This document shows, piece by piece, positions 1-7,784 of a stretch of DNA of 33,513 bases (positions within the stretch are counted from its first letter, which is position 1; each line of letters starts with the position of its first letter). This stretch comes from Chitinophaga pinensis (GTDB taxonomy: Bacteria > Bacteroidota > Bacteroidia > Chitinophagales > UBA10324), in the NCBI GenBank assembly GCA_945892775.1, contig CAMDDP010000032.1, forward strand, positions 1 to 33,513, given 5' to 3'. A program made the translations under genes and the position numbers. The notes beneath the pieces are model-generated. The model was given only the letters and a program-made list of their open reading frames with translations. It made no database searches and was not told the origin of the DNA.

Positions 1-117
1 CTCCGATGTAACACTCCAACACAAACCCTGCACCTCACCACACTCAGCAAGGGTGTTTATTTCATCCGCCTCAAAACCGCCGGCGGCTTGGTAATGAAGA
101 AGGTGGTAATTGAGTAG
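1..117 (+). CDS. C-terminal end of a T9SS-exported protein (type A sorting domain), partial
   Basis: The reading frame is open from base 1 to a TAG at 115-117 and encodes 38 residues. The segment LTTLSKGVYFIRLKT, then a Gly-Gly turn and the basic ending MKKVVIE, is the typical end of a type IX secretion C-terminal sorting domain. That domain takes the protein through the outer membrane and is then removed. The rest of the protein lies upstream of the window, so the cargo is unknown. The fragment is clearly richer in G and C than the following genes, with many ACC, CTC and GCC codons; this may reflect a repeat-rich exported protein or a gene of different origin. Confidence 0.8.
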   Translation, partial: LRCNTPTQTLHLTTLSKGVYFIRLKTAGGLVMKKVVIE

Positions 118-222
118 CTCGTAAAACTCCCTTGTATTTACCCCTATAGCTCATAATTAAATGTATTCTCCGCGAAACTCTGAGAAGTATTAAACTCAGT
201 GCTCCTCTGTGGTTAAAATGTA

Positions 223-257
223 TTTGTATTTAATCTTCAATTCAACTCCTATTTTCG
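223..257 (+). promoter_or_regulatory. Candidate recR promoter abutting the start codon
   Basis: TTTG at 223-226 and TATTTTCG at 250-257 resemble the Bacteroidota -33 and -7 elements (TTTG and TAnnTTTG), with one mismatch in the -7 box and a 23-base spacer. The box ends four bases before the ATG at 262, which would place transcription initiation at or next to the start codon. Confidence 0.4.
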
Positions 258-261
258 TCGC

Positions 262-888
262 ATGAATTTTCCATCTCGATTGATTGAGGATGCTGTAAGT
301 GAATTTGAAAAACTACCGGGCATCGGACGGCGAAGCGCATTGCGTTTGGTGCTTCACTTGCTACGCCAGAGTCCTGAATCGGTAAATCAGTTTTCCAGTC
401 GTATTGCCAAAATGCGCAACGAAATAAAATTTTGTAAAACCTGTCATAATATTTCGGATGGTGAGCAGTGCAACATATGCAATAGTCATGCGCGCAATCG
501 TTCGCTCGTGTGCGTGGTCGAAAATTTCCGCGATGTCATTGCCATTGAATCAGTCAATCAATTCAATGGTTTATACCATGTACTCGGCGGGGTGATTTCT
601 CCGCTTGAAGGAATTGGTCCCGACCAGTTGAATATTGAATCTCTCATTCACCGAGCAGCAAGCAATGAAATAGAAGAGGTGATTATGGCGTTGAATGCAA
701 CTATGGAAGGCGACACCACTATTTTTTATATCTCAAGAAAACTGCATCAGTTCCCGAATGTAAAAATCACCACACTTGCACGCGGAGTGGCCTTCGGTGG
801 CGAGTTGGAATTTGTAGATGACTTAACTTTGGCCCGTTCCATTGCTACTCGCTTACCTTATGAAAATTATCTTGTGAACCGCGAATGA
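262..888 (+). CDS. recR: Recombination mediator protein RecR
   Basis: RecR works with RecO and RecF to load RecA onto SSB-coated single-stranded DNA during gap repair. The 208-residue length is normal for the family. A helix-hairpin-helix segment (KLPGIGRRSALR, about residues 17-28) comes first, then a four-cysteine zinc site at C58, C61, C70 and C73, then a Toprim domain starting near residue 81 (VCVVENFRDV) with the GGVISPLEGIGP loop near 108-119. The C-terminal GGELEFVDDLTLA segment is the Walker-B-like end. The stop codon overlaps the next start codon (ATGA), so translation of the glycosyltransferase gene is probably coupled. The ATG has no Shine-Dalgarno sequence, and a candidate -7 box ends four bases upstream. 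Confidence 0.97.
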   Translation: MNFPSRLIEDAVSEFEKLPGIGRRSALRLVLHLLRQSPESVNQFSSRIAKMRNEIKFCKTCHNISDGEQCNICNSHARNRSLVCVVENFRDVIAIESVNQFNGLYHVLGGVISPLEGIGPDQLNIESLIHRAASNEIEEVIMALNATMEGDTTIFYISRKLHQFPNVKITTLARGVAFGGELEFVDDLTLARSIATRLPYENYLVNRE

Positions 889-2855
889 TAAAGCTATCAG
901 TCATTATTGTTAACTACAATGTCAAGTTCTTTTTAGAGCAGGCATTGTTATCGGTACGCAAAGCATCGCGTAATCTGGAGGTAGAAATTTTTGTAGTTGA
1001 TAATCATTCCGTGGATGGCTCGGTGCAGATGGTGAAAGAAAAATTTAATGATGTTATTCTCATTGAAAATAAAGAGAACACTGGCTTTTCAAAAGCAAAT
1101 AATCAAGCAATACGATTAGCGAAAGGCGAATATGTTTTGCTTCTGAATCCTGATACAGTTGTTGAAGAAGATACTTTTGAAAAATGTGTTTTATTTATGG
1201 AAACGCATGTAGATGCGGGGGCTCTCGGGGTGAAAATGTATGATGGTGCAGGAAATTTTTTACCTGAATCGAAACGCGGTTTTCCAACTCCAACTGTGGC
1301 ATTTTTTAAAGCATTTGGTTTCACTAAAATTTTTCCGAAGTCAAAAACTTTTGCTCGATATTATCTTGGTCATCTTTCTTCCAACATAAATCAGGAGGTG
1401 GAAGTACTGGCAGGAGCGTTTATGTTGCTCCGAAAAAGAGTATTGGATGCAATTGGGTTGCTCGACGAAACTTTTTTCATGTACGGCGAGGACATTGATC
1501 TTTCTTATCGAGTGATAAAAGCCGGATACAAAAATTATTATCTCGCCGATACGCGCATCATTCACTACAAAGGAGAGAGCACCAAGAAGGGTTCGCTCAA
1601 TTATGTGCGCATGTTTTACATGGCGATGATCATTTTTGCACGCAAACATTTTTCGCAGGGCAGCGCAAGTGGATTAATACTGATGCTTAATGTTGCCATT
1701 TATTTTCGGGCCACACTTTCGTTATTAAAAAGATTTCTTAATAAAATTGTAGCGCCAATGATTGATATAGGAGGTTTATATACCGCCATGTTGTTTTTTA
1801 AAAATTTGTGGGAAACAAAAGTGAAGGCAATAGAAGGGGCAAGTTATCCGCCTGAATATATTTTTATCATCGTGCCTAGTTACATCGCAGTGTGGTTGTT
1901 GAGTGTTTTTTTTAGTGGTGGTTACGATCGCAATTCAAAACCGGTAAAAATTATTCGTGGTTTAGTGATTGGTACATTAATCATTGCTGCCGTTTATGGT
2001 TTCTTGGATGAGAGTCTTCGTTTCTCTCGTGGAATGATTTTGCTTGGATTTGTTTTCGGAGTTTTCTTTCTTACGACTTGGAGGTTCATTCGACATTATT
2101 TTAGGTTTGGAGATTTTGGTTGGGGCAAAGAGGTCAAGCGCAAGATTGTGATTGCTGGAAGTTATGTTGAAGGAAAACGAGTTTATCAAATGTTAAGTAA
2201 TGCGCGACTAAATTTTCAGCACCTTGGTTTTGTGTTACCTGATTCTGATTCGTATCCTAATGAATTACGTGAAGAAGAGCGCCTTGGTCATTTGAATCAG
2301 TTGATAGATTTAGTTGAACTTTATCGCCCAGATGAAATTATTTTTTGTTCAAAAGATGTTTCGTCCCAACAAATCATCAGTCAGATGGTGGCAATTGGCA
2401 GTAGTGTGGATTACAAAATTGTTCCCGAAGAAAGTTTAAGTGTCATTGGTTCTGATTTCCAAAACACTAATAGTGAACTTTATACCGTTGACATCAGCAT
2501 GGAAATAGATTTGCCAAATAACCGAAGGAATAAAAGATTATTGGATGTTATGGTTAGTGCTTTTTTGCTTATCTCACTCCCATTTCAAATTATTTTTGTA
2601 AAAAATATTTTTGGACTGTTTGGAAATTCATTCGCTGTTTTATTTGGAAAAAAAACCTGGGTTGGCTATTCGGGCAATCTATTTTCTTCTCTTCCAAAAA
2701 TCAAAAAAGGGGTTTTAAATTCATCAGATGTGCTTTCTAAAATTCCATCATCAGATGCACTCAATCGTTTGAATCTTTTATATGCGAGAAACTATACTTC
2801 TGCGAATGATTTAGAAATTATTCTGAAAGCTTATCGGCAACTTGGCAGGGTATAA
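885..2855 (+). CDS. Family 2 glycosyltransferase fused to a membrane segment and a degenerate sugar-phosphate transferase-like module
   Basis: Residues 1-230 are a GT-A (family 2) glycosyltransferase domain: VSVIIVNYN-type start, NTGFSKANNQAI at 65-76, the DXD-like LLLNPDTV with D90, and the acceptor-side MYGEDIDLSYR at 199-209. This resembles rhamnosyltransferase/WcaA-type enzymes. Hydrophobic segments follow between roughly 260 and 410. Residues about 419-500 look like the Rossmann/CoA-binding region that precedes many undecaprenyl-phosphate sugar transferases (KIVIAGSYVEGKRVYQML). Residues about 548-656 begin with KRLLDVMVSAFLL and end with a Y-N-Y-T-S-x-x-D-L-E-I-I-L-K pattern, as in bacterial sugar transferases, but the catalytic middle of that domain is missing. 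It overlaps recR by four bases. A role in polysaccharide or lipid-linked glycan assembly at the inner membrane is inferred; the sugar is unknown. Confidence 0.85.
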   Translation: MIKLSVIIVNYNVKFFLEQALLSVRKASRNLEVEIFVVDNHSVDGSVQMVKEKFNDVILIENKENTGFSKANNQAIRLAKGEYVLLLNPDTVVEEDTFEKCVLFMETHVDAGALGVKMYDGAGNFLPESKRGFPTPTVAFFKAFGFTKIFPKSKTFARYYLGHLSSNINQEVEVLAGAFMLLRKRVLDAIGLLDETFFMYGEDIDLSYRVIKAGYKNYYLADTRIIHYKGESTKKGSLNYVRMFYMAMIIFARKHFSQGSASGLILMLNVAIYFRATLSLLKRFLNKIVAPMIDIGGLYTAMLFFKNLWETKVKAIEGASYPPEYIFIIVPSYIAVWLLSVFFSGGYDRNSKPVKIIRGLVIGTLIIAAVYGFLDESLRFSRGMILLGFVFGVFFLTTWRFIRHYFRFGDFGWGKEVKRKIVIAGSYVEGKRVYQMLSNARLNFQHLGFVLPDSDSYPNELREEERLGHLNQLIDLVELYRPDEIIFCSKDVSSQQIISQMVAIGSSVDYKIVPEESLSVIGSDFQNTNSELYTVDISMEIDLPNNRRNKRLLDVMVSAFLLISLPFQIIFVKNIFGLFGNSFAVLFGKKTWVGYSGNLFSSLPKIKKGVLNSSDVLSKIPSSDALNRLNLLYARNYTSANDLEIILKAYRQLGRV

Positions 2856-2949
2856 AAAGCTCCATTTGGATGATAAAGACAAATTTAATGTGGATAGCCT
2901 GTGACTAAATAAATTGAAGCGCACATTCCTATTCTAAAATTCTCAACCT

Positions 2950-2957
2950 TACATTTG
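2950..2957 (+). promoter_or_regulatory. -7 box for the DUF3127 gene
   Basis: TACATTTG matches the Bacteroidota -7 consensus TAnnTTTG exactly. It ends 19 bases before the ATG at 2977. I see no good -33 TTG at the expected spacing. Confidence 0.5.
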
Positions 2958-2976
2958 CAAACTAAAATAAAATAAT

Positions 2977-3378
2977 ATGGCATTGGAGCTAATTGGAAAA
3001 GTTATTCAAGTAAACCAAGAGGTTGCTGGAAAAAGTGCGCGTGGCGAATGGAAGAAACGCGATATGATTATTGAAACAATTGAACAATACCCTAAAAAGG
3101 TATGTATCGGATGTTTCGGGGATAAAGCAGATCAGGTAGCTAATTATAAAGCGGGCACCGAGTTAAGAATTGCTTTCAATCTTGAATCAAGAGAGTTTAA
3201 CAGCAAGTGGTACTCTGATATTCGCGCTTGGAAAATTGATATTAGTAATGGCGCAACTCCGGGAGGAAATTCAAATAATAATAGCAACAATTATAACCAA
3301 CCTTCTCCAGCTTATAGCAATCAATCTTCAGGTGAACCGCCTTCTGCATCAAGTGGAACCGACGATTTACCATTTTAA
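2977..3378 (+). CDS. DUF3127 OB-fold-like protein with an SSB-type acidic tail
   Basis: This 133-residue protein has an N-terminal domain (about 1-88) with the pattern ELIGKVIQVNQEVAGKSARG, then W-K-K-R-D, then EQYPKKVCIGCFGDK, characteristic of the Bacteroidota DUF3127 family, which has been compared to OB-fold single-stranded DNA-binding proteins. Residues 90-128 are a flexible linker rich in Asn, Ser, Pro and Gly. The protein ends DDLPF, close to the DDDIPF tip by which bacterial SSB recruits repair and replication partners. It is not a canonical ssb gene: the usual SSB N-terminal motifs are absent. Its own -7 box lies upstream and a strong terminator follows, so it is probably transcribed alone. 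DNA binding is an inference. Confidence 0.82.
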   Translation: MALELIGKVIQVNQEVAGKSARGEWKKRDMIIETIEQYPKKVCIGCFGDKADQVANYKAGTELRIAFNLESREFNSKWYSDIRAWKIDISNGATPGGNSNNNSNNYNQPSPAYSNQSSGEPPSASSGTDDLPF

Positions 3379-3403
3379 TTAATAAGATTTTTAATTTTTA
3401 TTG

Positions 3404-3435
3404 AAGTTCCATCCGCCATTGGCGTGATGGAACTT
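3404..3435 (+). terminator. Rho-independent-type terminator after the DUF3127 gene
   Basis: The arms AAGTTCCATC (3404-3413) and GATGGAACTT (3426-3435) are perfectly complementary, and an inner CGCCA-T-TGGCG hairpin lengthens the stem with a single bulged base. TTTATTTTAT follows on the + strand. On the - strand the bases after the same stem are A-rich, so it should work best for + strand transcripts, although it lies between convergent genes. Confidence 0.8.
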
Positions 3436-3458
3436 TTATTTTATAGTGTCATCATTTT

Positions 3459-4118
3459 TTATTTCAATCCCTCTGCATATTCCAATAAATATGGATTAGT
3501 TCTTTTCTCTTTTCCAATAGTAGTGGGCGCACCATGACCAGAATAAACCTTTGTCTCATCCGCCAACACCAAAAATTTATTAAAAATACTTTGCATTAAA
3601 TGTTCATAATTACATAATGGAAAATCATAGCGTCCGATGCTTCCGTTGAAAAGCACATCGCCAGCAATTAGTGTTTTTGATTCAGTATGATAAAAAGAAA
3701 CTTCTCCAGGTGCATGACCTGGAGTATATAAAGTTTGCAATTCTGTTTTTCCAAAATGAATAATTTCTCCATCTTCAATAAAACGATCTGGTTCTGGTGA
3801 TGGAGTTATTACCACACCATACTTACAACCGGTTTCAACTGCTGAATGCAAAATCGGCAATTCGTTTTTATGCAGTAAAAAAGGAATGTTGTAAGTCTGC
3901 TTTATAAAACTGTTTCCCAACATGTGATCTAAATGTGAATGGGTATTGATCAGTAGAACAGGTTTCAGTTTGTTGGTTGAAATAAATTGCGTGAGTTCGT
4001 TTCGTTCAGCATCCGTACTGCATCCCGGATCAATAATGACACATTCATTTGTTTCATCAAATAAAACATAGGTGTTTTCTTGAAAAGGATTGAAGGTGAA
4101 AAAATGAATGTGAAGCAT
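3459..4118 (-). CDS. Metallo-beta-lactamase-fold hydrolase, glyoxalase II-like (YcbL type)
   Basis: This 219-residue protein carries a full set of binuclear metal ligands: THSHLDH with H60, H62, D64 and H65, then H135 in TPGHAPGE, D154 in IAGDVLF, and H195 in YSGHGAPT. This order and spacing match the short glyoxalase II-like (YcbL) subgroup, which lacks the long C-terminal domain of GloB. Thioester hydrolysis, possibly of S-lactoyl-glutathione-like substrates, is inferred from the family; the substrate is not readable. It is the last gene of a five-gene minus-strand set, 29 bases after bcp. A box with one mismatch (CATTTTTG) ends four bases before its ATG, so an internal promoter is possible. 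Confidence 0.9.
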   Translation of the reverse strand: MLHIHFFTFNPFQENTYVLFDETNECVIIDPGCSTDAERNELTQFISTNKLKPVLLINTHSHLDHMLGNSFIKQTYNIPFLLHKNELPILHSAVETGCKYGVVITPSPEPDRFIEDGEIIHFGKTELQTLYTPGHAPGEVSFYHTESKTLIAGDVLFNGSIGRYDFPLCNYEHLMQSIFNKFLVLADETKVYSGHGAPTTIGKEKRTNPYLLEYAEGLK

Positions 4119-4147
4119 GAAGCAAAAATGAAAAGAAAATGATTGGG

Positions 4148-4603
4148 TTAATATGATTCTAAAATTTGTTGGGTGTGATTTTTTGTATCTACCTTATCAA
4201 ATATTTTTTCAATTTCCCCCTTCTCATCAATCACAAATGTTTTGCGAATAATTCCCATGTATTTTCGACCATACATACTTTTCTCTCCCCATACGCCATA
4301 TTTTTCAATTATTTTTTTGTTAGTATCAGCAATCAATGAGAAGGGCAGATTAAATTTATCTGAAAATTTTTTATGTGATTTCTCATCGTCAGCACTCACG
4401 CCAATAACGACAAATCCTTTTTTCATTAAAGCACTCCGATTATCTCTTAAGTTGCAAGCCTCTACCGTGCAACCACTTGTGTCGTCTTTTGGATAAAAAA
4501 ACAAGATCACCTTTTTCCCTTTAAAGTCTTTTAATGAAATTTTATTTCCATTCTGGTCTATTCCTGAAAATATGGGAGCCTTGTCGCCTATTAAAAATGC
4601 CAT
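4148..4603 (-). CDS. bcp: Thioredoxin-dependent thiol peroxidase (peroxiredoxin, Bcp/PrxQ)
   Basis: This 151-residue protein reduces hydrogen and organic peroxides using a peroxidatic cysteine regenerated by thioredoxin. The motif FFYPKDDTSGCTVEACNLRD holds peroxidatic C45 and the resolving C50, the CxxxxC pair typical of Bcp/PrxQ. FVIDEKGEIEKIFDKV near the C terminus is also standard, and the length is normal. The protein is cytoplasmic; no signal peptide is visible. The gene begins six bases after the M23 peptidase stop and is followed by the glyoxalase II-like gene, so it is probably co-transcribed with envelope genes further upstream. Confidence 0.95.
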   Translation of the reverse strand: MAFLIGDKAPIFSGIDQNGNKISLKDFKGKKVILFFYPKDDTSGCTVEACNLRDNRSALMKKGFVVIGVSADDEKSHKKFSDKFNLPFSLIADTNKKIIEKYGVWGEKSMYGRKYMGIIRKTFVIDEKGEIEKIFDKVDTKNHTQQILESY

Positions 4604-4609
4604 GAGGTA

Positions 4610-6331
4610 TTAAGTTTTGAATTTTATAGTAGTTGTGGTGGTGTTTCCAACCTCATCTGAAACAATTAATTTTAAAGTGTGTTCACCTGATAATAAATTT
4701 TTACTCTTTGTGTATGTGAGCACACTGCTTTTATAATCATATTCCATCAAAACCCACTCGCCATCAATAGAGCCGCTGTACCTAGTGATGCCGCTTAGAT
4801 TATCTGAAATTTTTACTTGTATGTTTTCGCTTGTTATGGTTTGATTGTTTTGAAGATTTAATGCGGTAGCAATGGGTCTAGTAGTGTCAAGGGCTATGTA
4901 ATAATCGCCGAATTCACGAATTTTTGCTTCCAAATAATTCCCATTCCAAGTGGAAGTTTTTCCACTAACATTTCCTTTATAATTTCTAAAACAAATCACA
5001 GCCTTTGACTTCAGTTTTTCTGGAATATTGGATGGGAGAATGGAAATAATAAGGGAATTGTGTATAGGAGTATAGGGGTCGCCTACGGCATAAGTTGGCG
5101 ATTTTATTTTGCCAGCGGCATAATTTTTCTTCTTACAGAAGAAATATAAATCCTCGTATAAACTACCTGAGGGAACTGTAACTTTTATACTGTCGCTGTT
5201 ATAAAAATTTTCCTCATTCCATTTAAATAATTTTAAAAATCCTTTAGATGGAATTTCCGCAGATTTATTAGCAACAGGTGCTTTTTTAATATTGAATTCT
5301 AGTATTGATGCATTGTTCGAATAGTCTTTTACTATAATTTTAATTTTGTGGAGTAGAGTATCAGTGAGCTCAATAATTCCTCTATTTAATATATGGCCAT
5401 AGATTTCCGCCTTGTTTCCCAATAAAAGAAAATTGCGATAAATCTCAATATTTTTTATTTTCTTTTCTGCATAATCAATGTGTGCGTTTGCAAATCTCCC
5501 CTCTGAAAAAGCTAATTTGTCTAAACTGAAATTATAAAATTCTTTTTCGTCAATGCTTGAGTGAATAGAATAAATTCCGAAGTCTCCATCGGTATCACTT
5601 GCATCCATAAAATCTTTTGCACGAATCCCGATTTCTGTTTTTGATTTATTGACGAGGATAGTTCTTGCAACCGAATAATTGTTTTCAGATTTAATTACTG
5701 AATATAATTTTTCTTCAGCCAAGCATTCAATTGTGTTGAATTGATAAATCATCAGTCCATTTATAATTGGCGCCTTGTGATCTTCAATGTGTATCCAATT
5801 CAAGGGATTGAGTGGAAATGATTCGCCGCTTGCATCACGAATTTCAAAGTGCAAGTGAGGAGATGTTGATGTACCAGTGTTTCCGGAAAGGGCCACTACT
5901 TCGCCTTGTTTGACCGCAAACAATTTTTTTTCAGGATACAAATCAACTTCAAAAGATTTTTTATCTATCTGTTGTTGAAGTACATACTGATCAATTGCGG
6001 CAGTATATTTTGAAAGATGGCCATACACGCTCATAAGCCCATTCGGATGCATAATATATAAAGCGTGACCATAGCCACCAGCTTGCACTTTTATTCGCGA
6101 CACATACCCATCACCAATTGCTTTTATTGGTATCCCGGTTTCGCCTCGGGTAGAGAAGTCTAATCCTGTATGAAAATGATCGCCACGAGGTTCGCCAAAT
6201 ACACCTGACACGTAAAGATTAATATCTAATGGGGCACGAAAAATGGTTGAATCAACTAATGGCAGTGTTTTATTGAACGAAAGAAGAACGCTAAGAATTA
6301 TTACAGATAAAATTATTTTAAACAGCCTCAT
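4610..6331 (-). CDS. Exported M23-family metallopeptidase with a long beta-rich C-terminal region
   Basis: The 573-residue protein starts with a hydrophobic signal segment (about 5-19). The LytM/M23 domain occupies roughly residues 35-180 and has the zinc ligands H54 and D58 (HFHTGLDF) and the HxH motif H159/H161 (SPHLHFE), plus H105 in VYGHLS. All catalytic residues look intact, so cleavage of peptidoglycan cross-bridges is likely, though the substrate is inferred. Residues 180-573 form a long extension with no motif I know; the last ~85 residues resemble an Ig-like domain (ISDNLSGI and IVSDEVGNTTT). An insertion of about 30 residues (112-140) sits inside the peptidase domain. The gene overlaps the upstream symporter gene by 14 bases. 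Confidence 0.9.
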   Translation of the reverse strand: MRLFKIILSVIILSVLLSFNKTLPLVDSTIFRAPLDINLYVSGVFGEPRGDHFHTGLDFSTRGETGIPIKAIGDGYVSRIKVQAGGYGHALYIMHPNGLMSVYGHLSKYTAAIDQYVLQQQIDKKSFEVDLYPEKKLFAVKQGEVVALSGNTGTSTSPHLHFEIRDASGESFPLNPLNWIHIEDHKAPIINGLMIYQFNTIECLAEEKLYSVIKSENNYSVARTILVNKSKTEIGIRAKDFMDASDTDGDFGIYSIHSSIDEKEFYNFSLDKLAFSEGRFANAHIDYAEKKIKNIEIYRNFLLLGNKAEIYGHILNRGIIELTDTLLHKIKIIVKDYSNNASILEFNIKKAPVANKSAEIPSKGFLKLFKWNEENFYNSDSIKVTVPSGSLYEDLYFFCKKKNYAAGKIKSPTYAVGDPYTPIHNSLIISILPSNIPEKLKSKAVICFRNYKGNVSGKTSTWNGNYLEAKIREFGDYYIALDTTRPIATALNLQNNQTITSENIQVKISDNLSGITRYSGSIDGEWVLMEYDYKSSVLTYTKSKNLLSGEHTLKLIVSDEVGNTTTTTIKFKT

Positions 6332-7778
6332 TTTTTTTTGAAATTAAAAACAGTCCAATAAAAGTTAATAAACCATTTACCAATAACAATTCAAATCCGA
6401 ATTTATAACCACACAATATTTTTTCGGAATTCATTGCGAGAAAATAAATAGCACATGGTGAGGCGATACAAACAATGGGGATTAAAATTCCAGTAATTTT
6501 TCGTTTGGTAAAAATTCCAAATGCAAACAATCCTAACAGTGGACCATAAGTATATCCCGCAACTCTTAGAATTGTAGAAATGACAGAGGCTTCAATTACT
6601 TTTTGATAAATTAAAATCAGAATCACAAAAAGCAATGTGATGCTGATGTGTACCGCCCGACGCACCATTAGTTTTTTTTGTTCGTTCCAATCAGTTCTAT
6701 CATTCAATCCCAAAACATCAATACAAAAACTTGATGTGAGGGCAGTAAGCGCGCCATCTGCGCTGGGAAAAAGAGCGGACACCAACCCAATAATAAAAAT
6801 TAAACCTGCAATGGGGGGGAGATAATTTAGGGTAACTGTCGAAAATACTTCATCAGTTTTTGTAGGGAAAGAAATCCCTTTTTGTTGCATGTATACATAC
6901 AATGCTCCACCAAGAATGAGGAAAAGTAAATTTACGAAAACTAAAATCACACTGAATACGATCATATTTTTTTGTGATTCTCCCAATGTACGAACCGAAA
7001 TATTTTTCTGCATCATCTCCTGATCTAATCCAGTCATTGCAATTGTAACAAATGCGCCGCCAAGAATTTGTTTTATAAAAAAATTATCGGCTTTCCAATC
7101 ACTGATTTGAAAGGTTTGTGTAAACCCTGCCGCATGAATTGAGGTGAATAGTTGGGAGATTGAAAAATTCATTTCACTTGAAATTAAAAAAATAGTGAGC
7201 AGTAAGGCGAGTATCATTCCTGTTGTTTGTAGCATATCAGTCCATACAATTGTTTTAACGCCGCCATTGAGAGTGTAAAGCAAAATCAGCAATAAAATAA
7301 TGGAAACAGAAACTACAAATGGAATTCCAACATCATCCATGATAAAATGCTGTAAAACCATCATCACTAAAAATATCCGAATGGAGGCGCCAAGCGTTCT
7401 TGATAAAAGAAAAAACGATGCACCGGTTTTGTATGCTGAATTTCCAAATCGACTTTGCAAATAAGAATAAATGCTGGTGAGATTCATTCGGTAATACAAT
7501 GGCAGCAATACAAATGCAACAACAAAGTAGCCTATGAAATAGCCCCCAACAATCTGCATGTATCCAAAGTGGTTACTAAATACTTCGCCGGGAACACTCA
7601 TGAATGTTACACCGCTGAGCGAAGTCCCAATCATCCCATAGGCAACAATGTACCACGGAGATTGCTTGTTGCCTCTGTAAAATGATTCGCTGTTTGCGTT
7701 GCGTGATGTAACCCAGGCGATAAAAAGTAACACTAAAAAATAAATAGAAATACAAACGAGAATAATGCTAGAGCTCAA
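6318..7778 (-). CDS. Sodium:solute symporter family (SSS) transporter
   Basis: This 486-residue polytopic inner-membrane protein has about 12-13 hydrophobic segments. Family features include SRNANSESFYRGNKQSPWYIVAYGMIGTSLSGVTF near residues 25-60, where the SGVTF stretch is the classic SSS sodium-site region, and LNGGVKTIVWTDMLQT near 165-180. Import of a small solute with sodium is the family role; the solute cannot be told from sequence. The gene lies six bases after the PorG-like gene and overlaps the M23 peptidase start, so it is the second gene of the operon. A run of seven C residues on the coding strand (6813-6819 on +) encodes Leu-Pro-Pro. Confidence 0.93.
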   Translation of the reverse strand: MSSSIILVCISIYFLVLLFIAWVTSRNANSESFYRGNKQSPWYIVAYGMIGTSLSGVTFMSVPGEVFSNHFGYMQIVGGYFIGYFVVAFVLLPLYYRMNLTSIYSYLQSRFGNSAYKTGASFFLLSRTLGASIRIFLVMMVLQHFIMDDVGIPFVVSVSIILLLILLYTLNGGVKTIVWTDMLQTTGMILALLLTIFLISSEMNFSISQLFTSIHAAGFTQTFQISDWKADNFFIKQILGGAFVTIAMTGLDQEMMQKNISVRTLGESQKNMIVFSVILVFVNLLFLILGGALYVYMQQKGISFPTKTDEVFSTVTLNYLPPIAGLIFIIGLVSALFPSADGALTALTSSFCIDVLGLNDRTDWNEQKKLMVRRAVHISITLLFVILILIYQKVIEASVISTILRVAGYTYGPLLGLFAFGIFTKRKITGILIPIVCIASPCAIYFLAMNSEKILCGYKFGFELLLVNGLLTFIGLFLISKKNEAV

Positions 7779-7784
7779 TTTATT

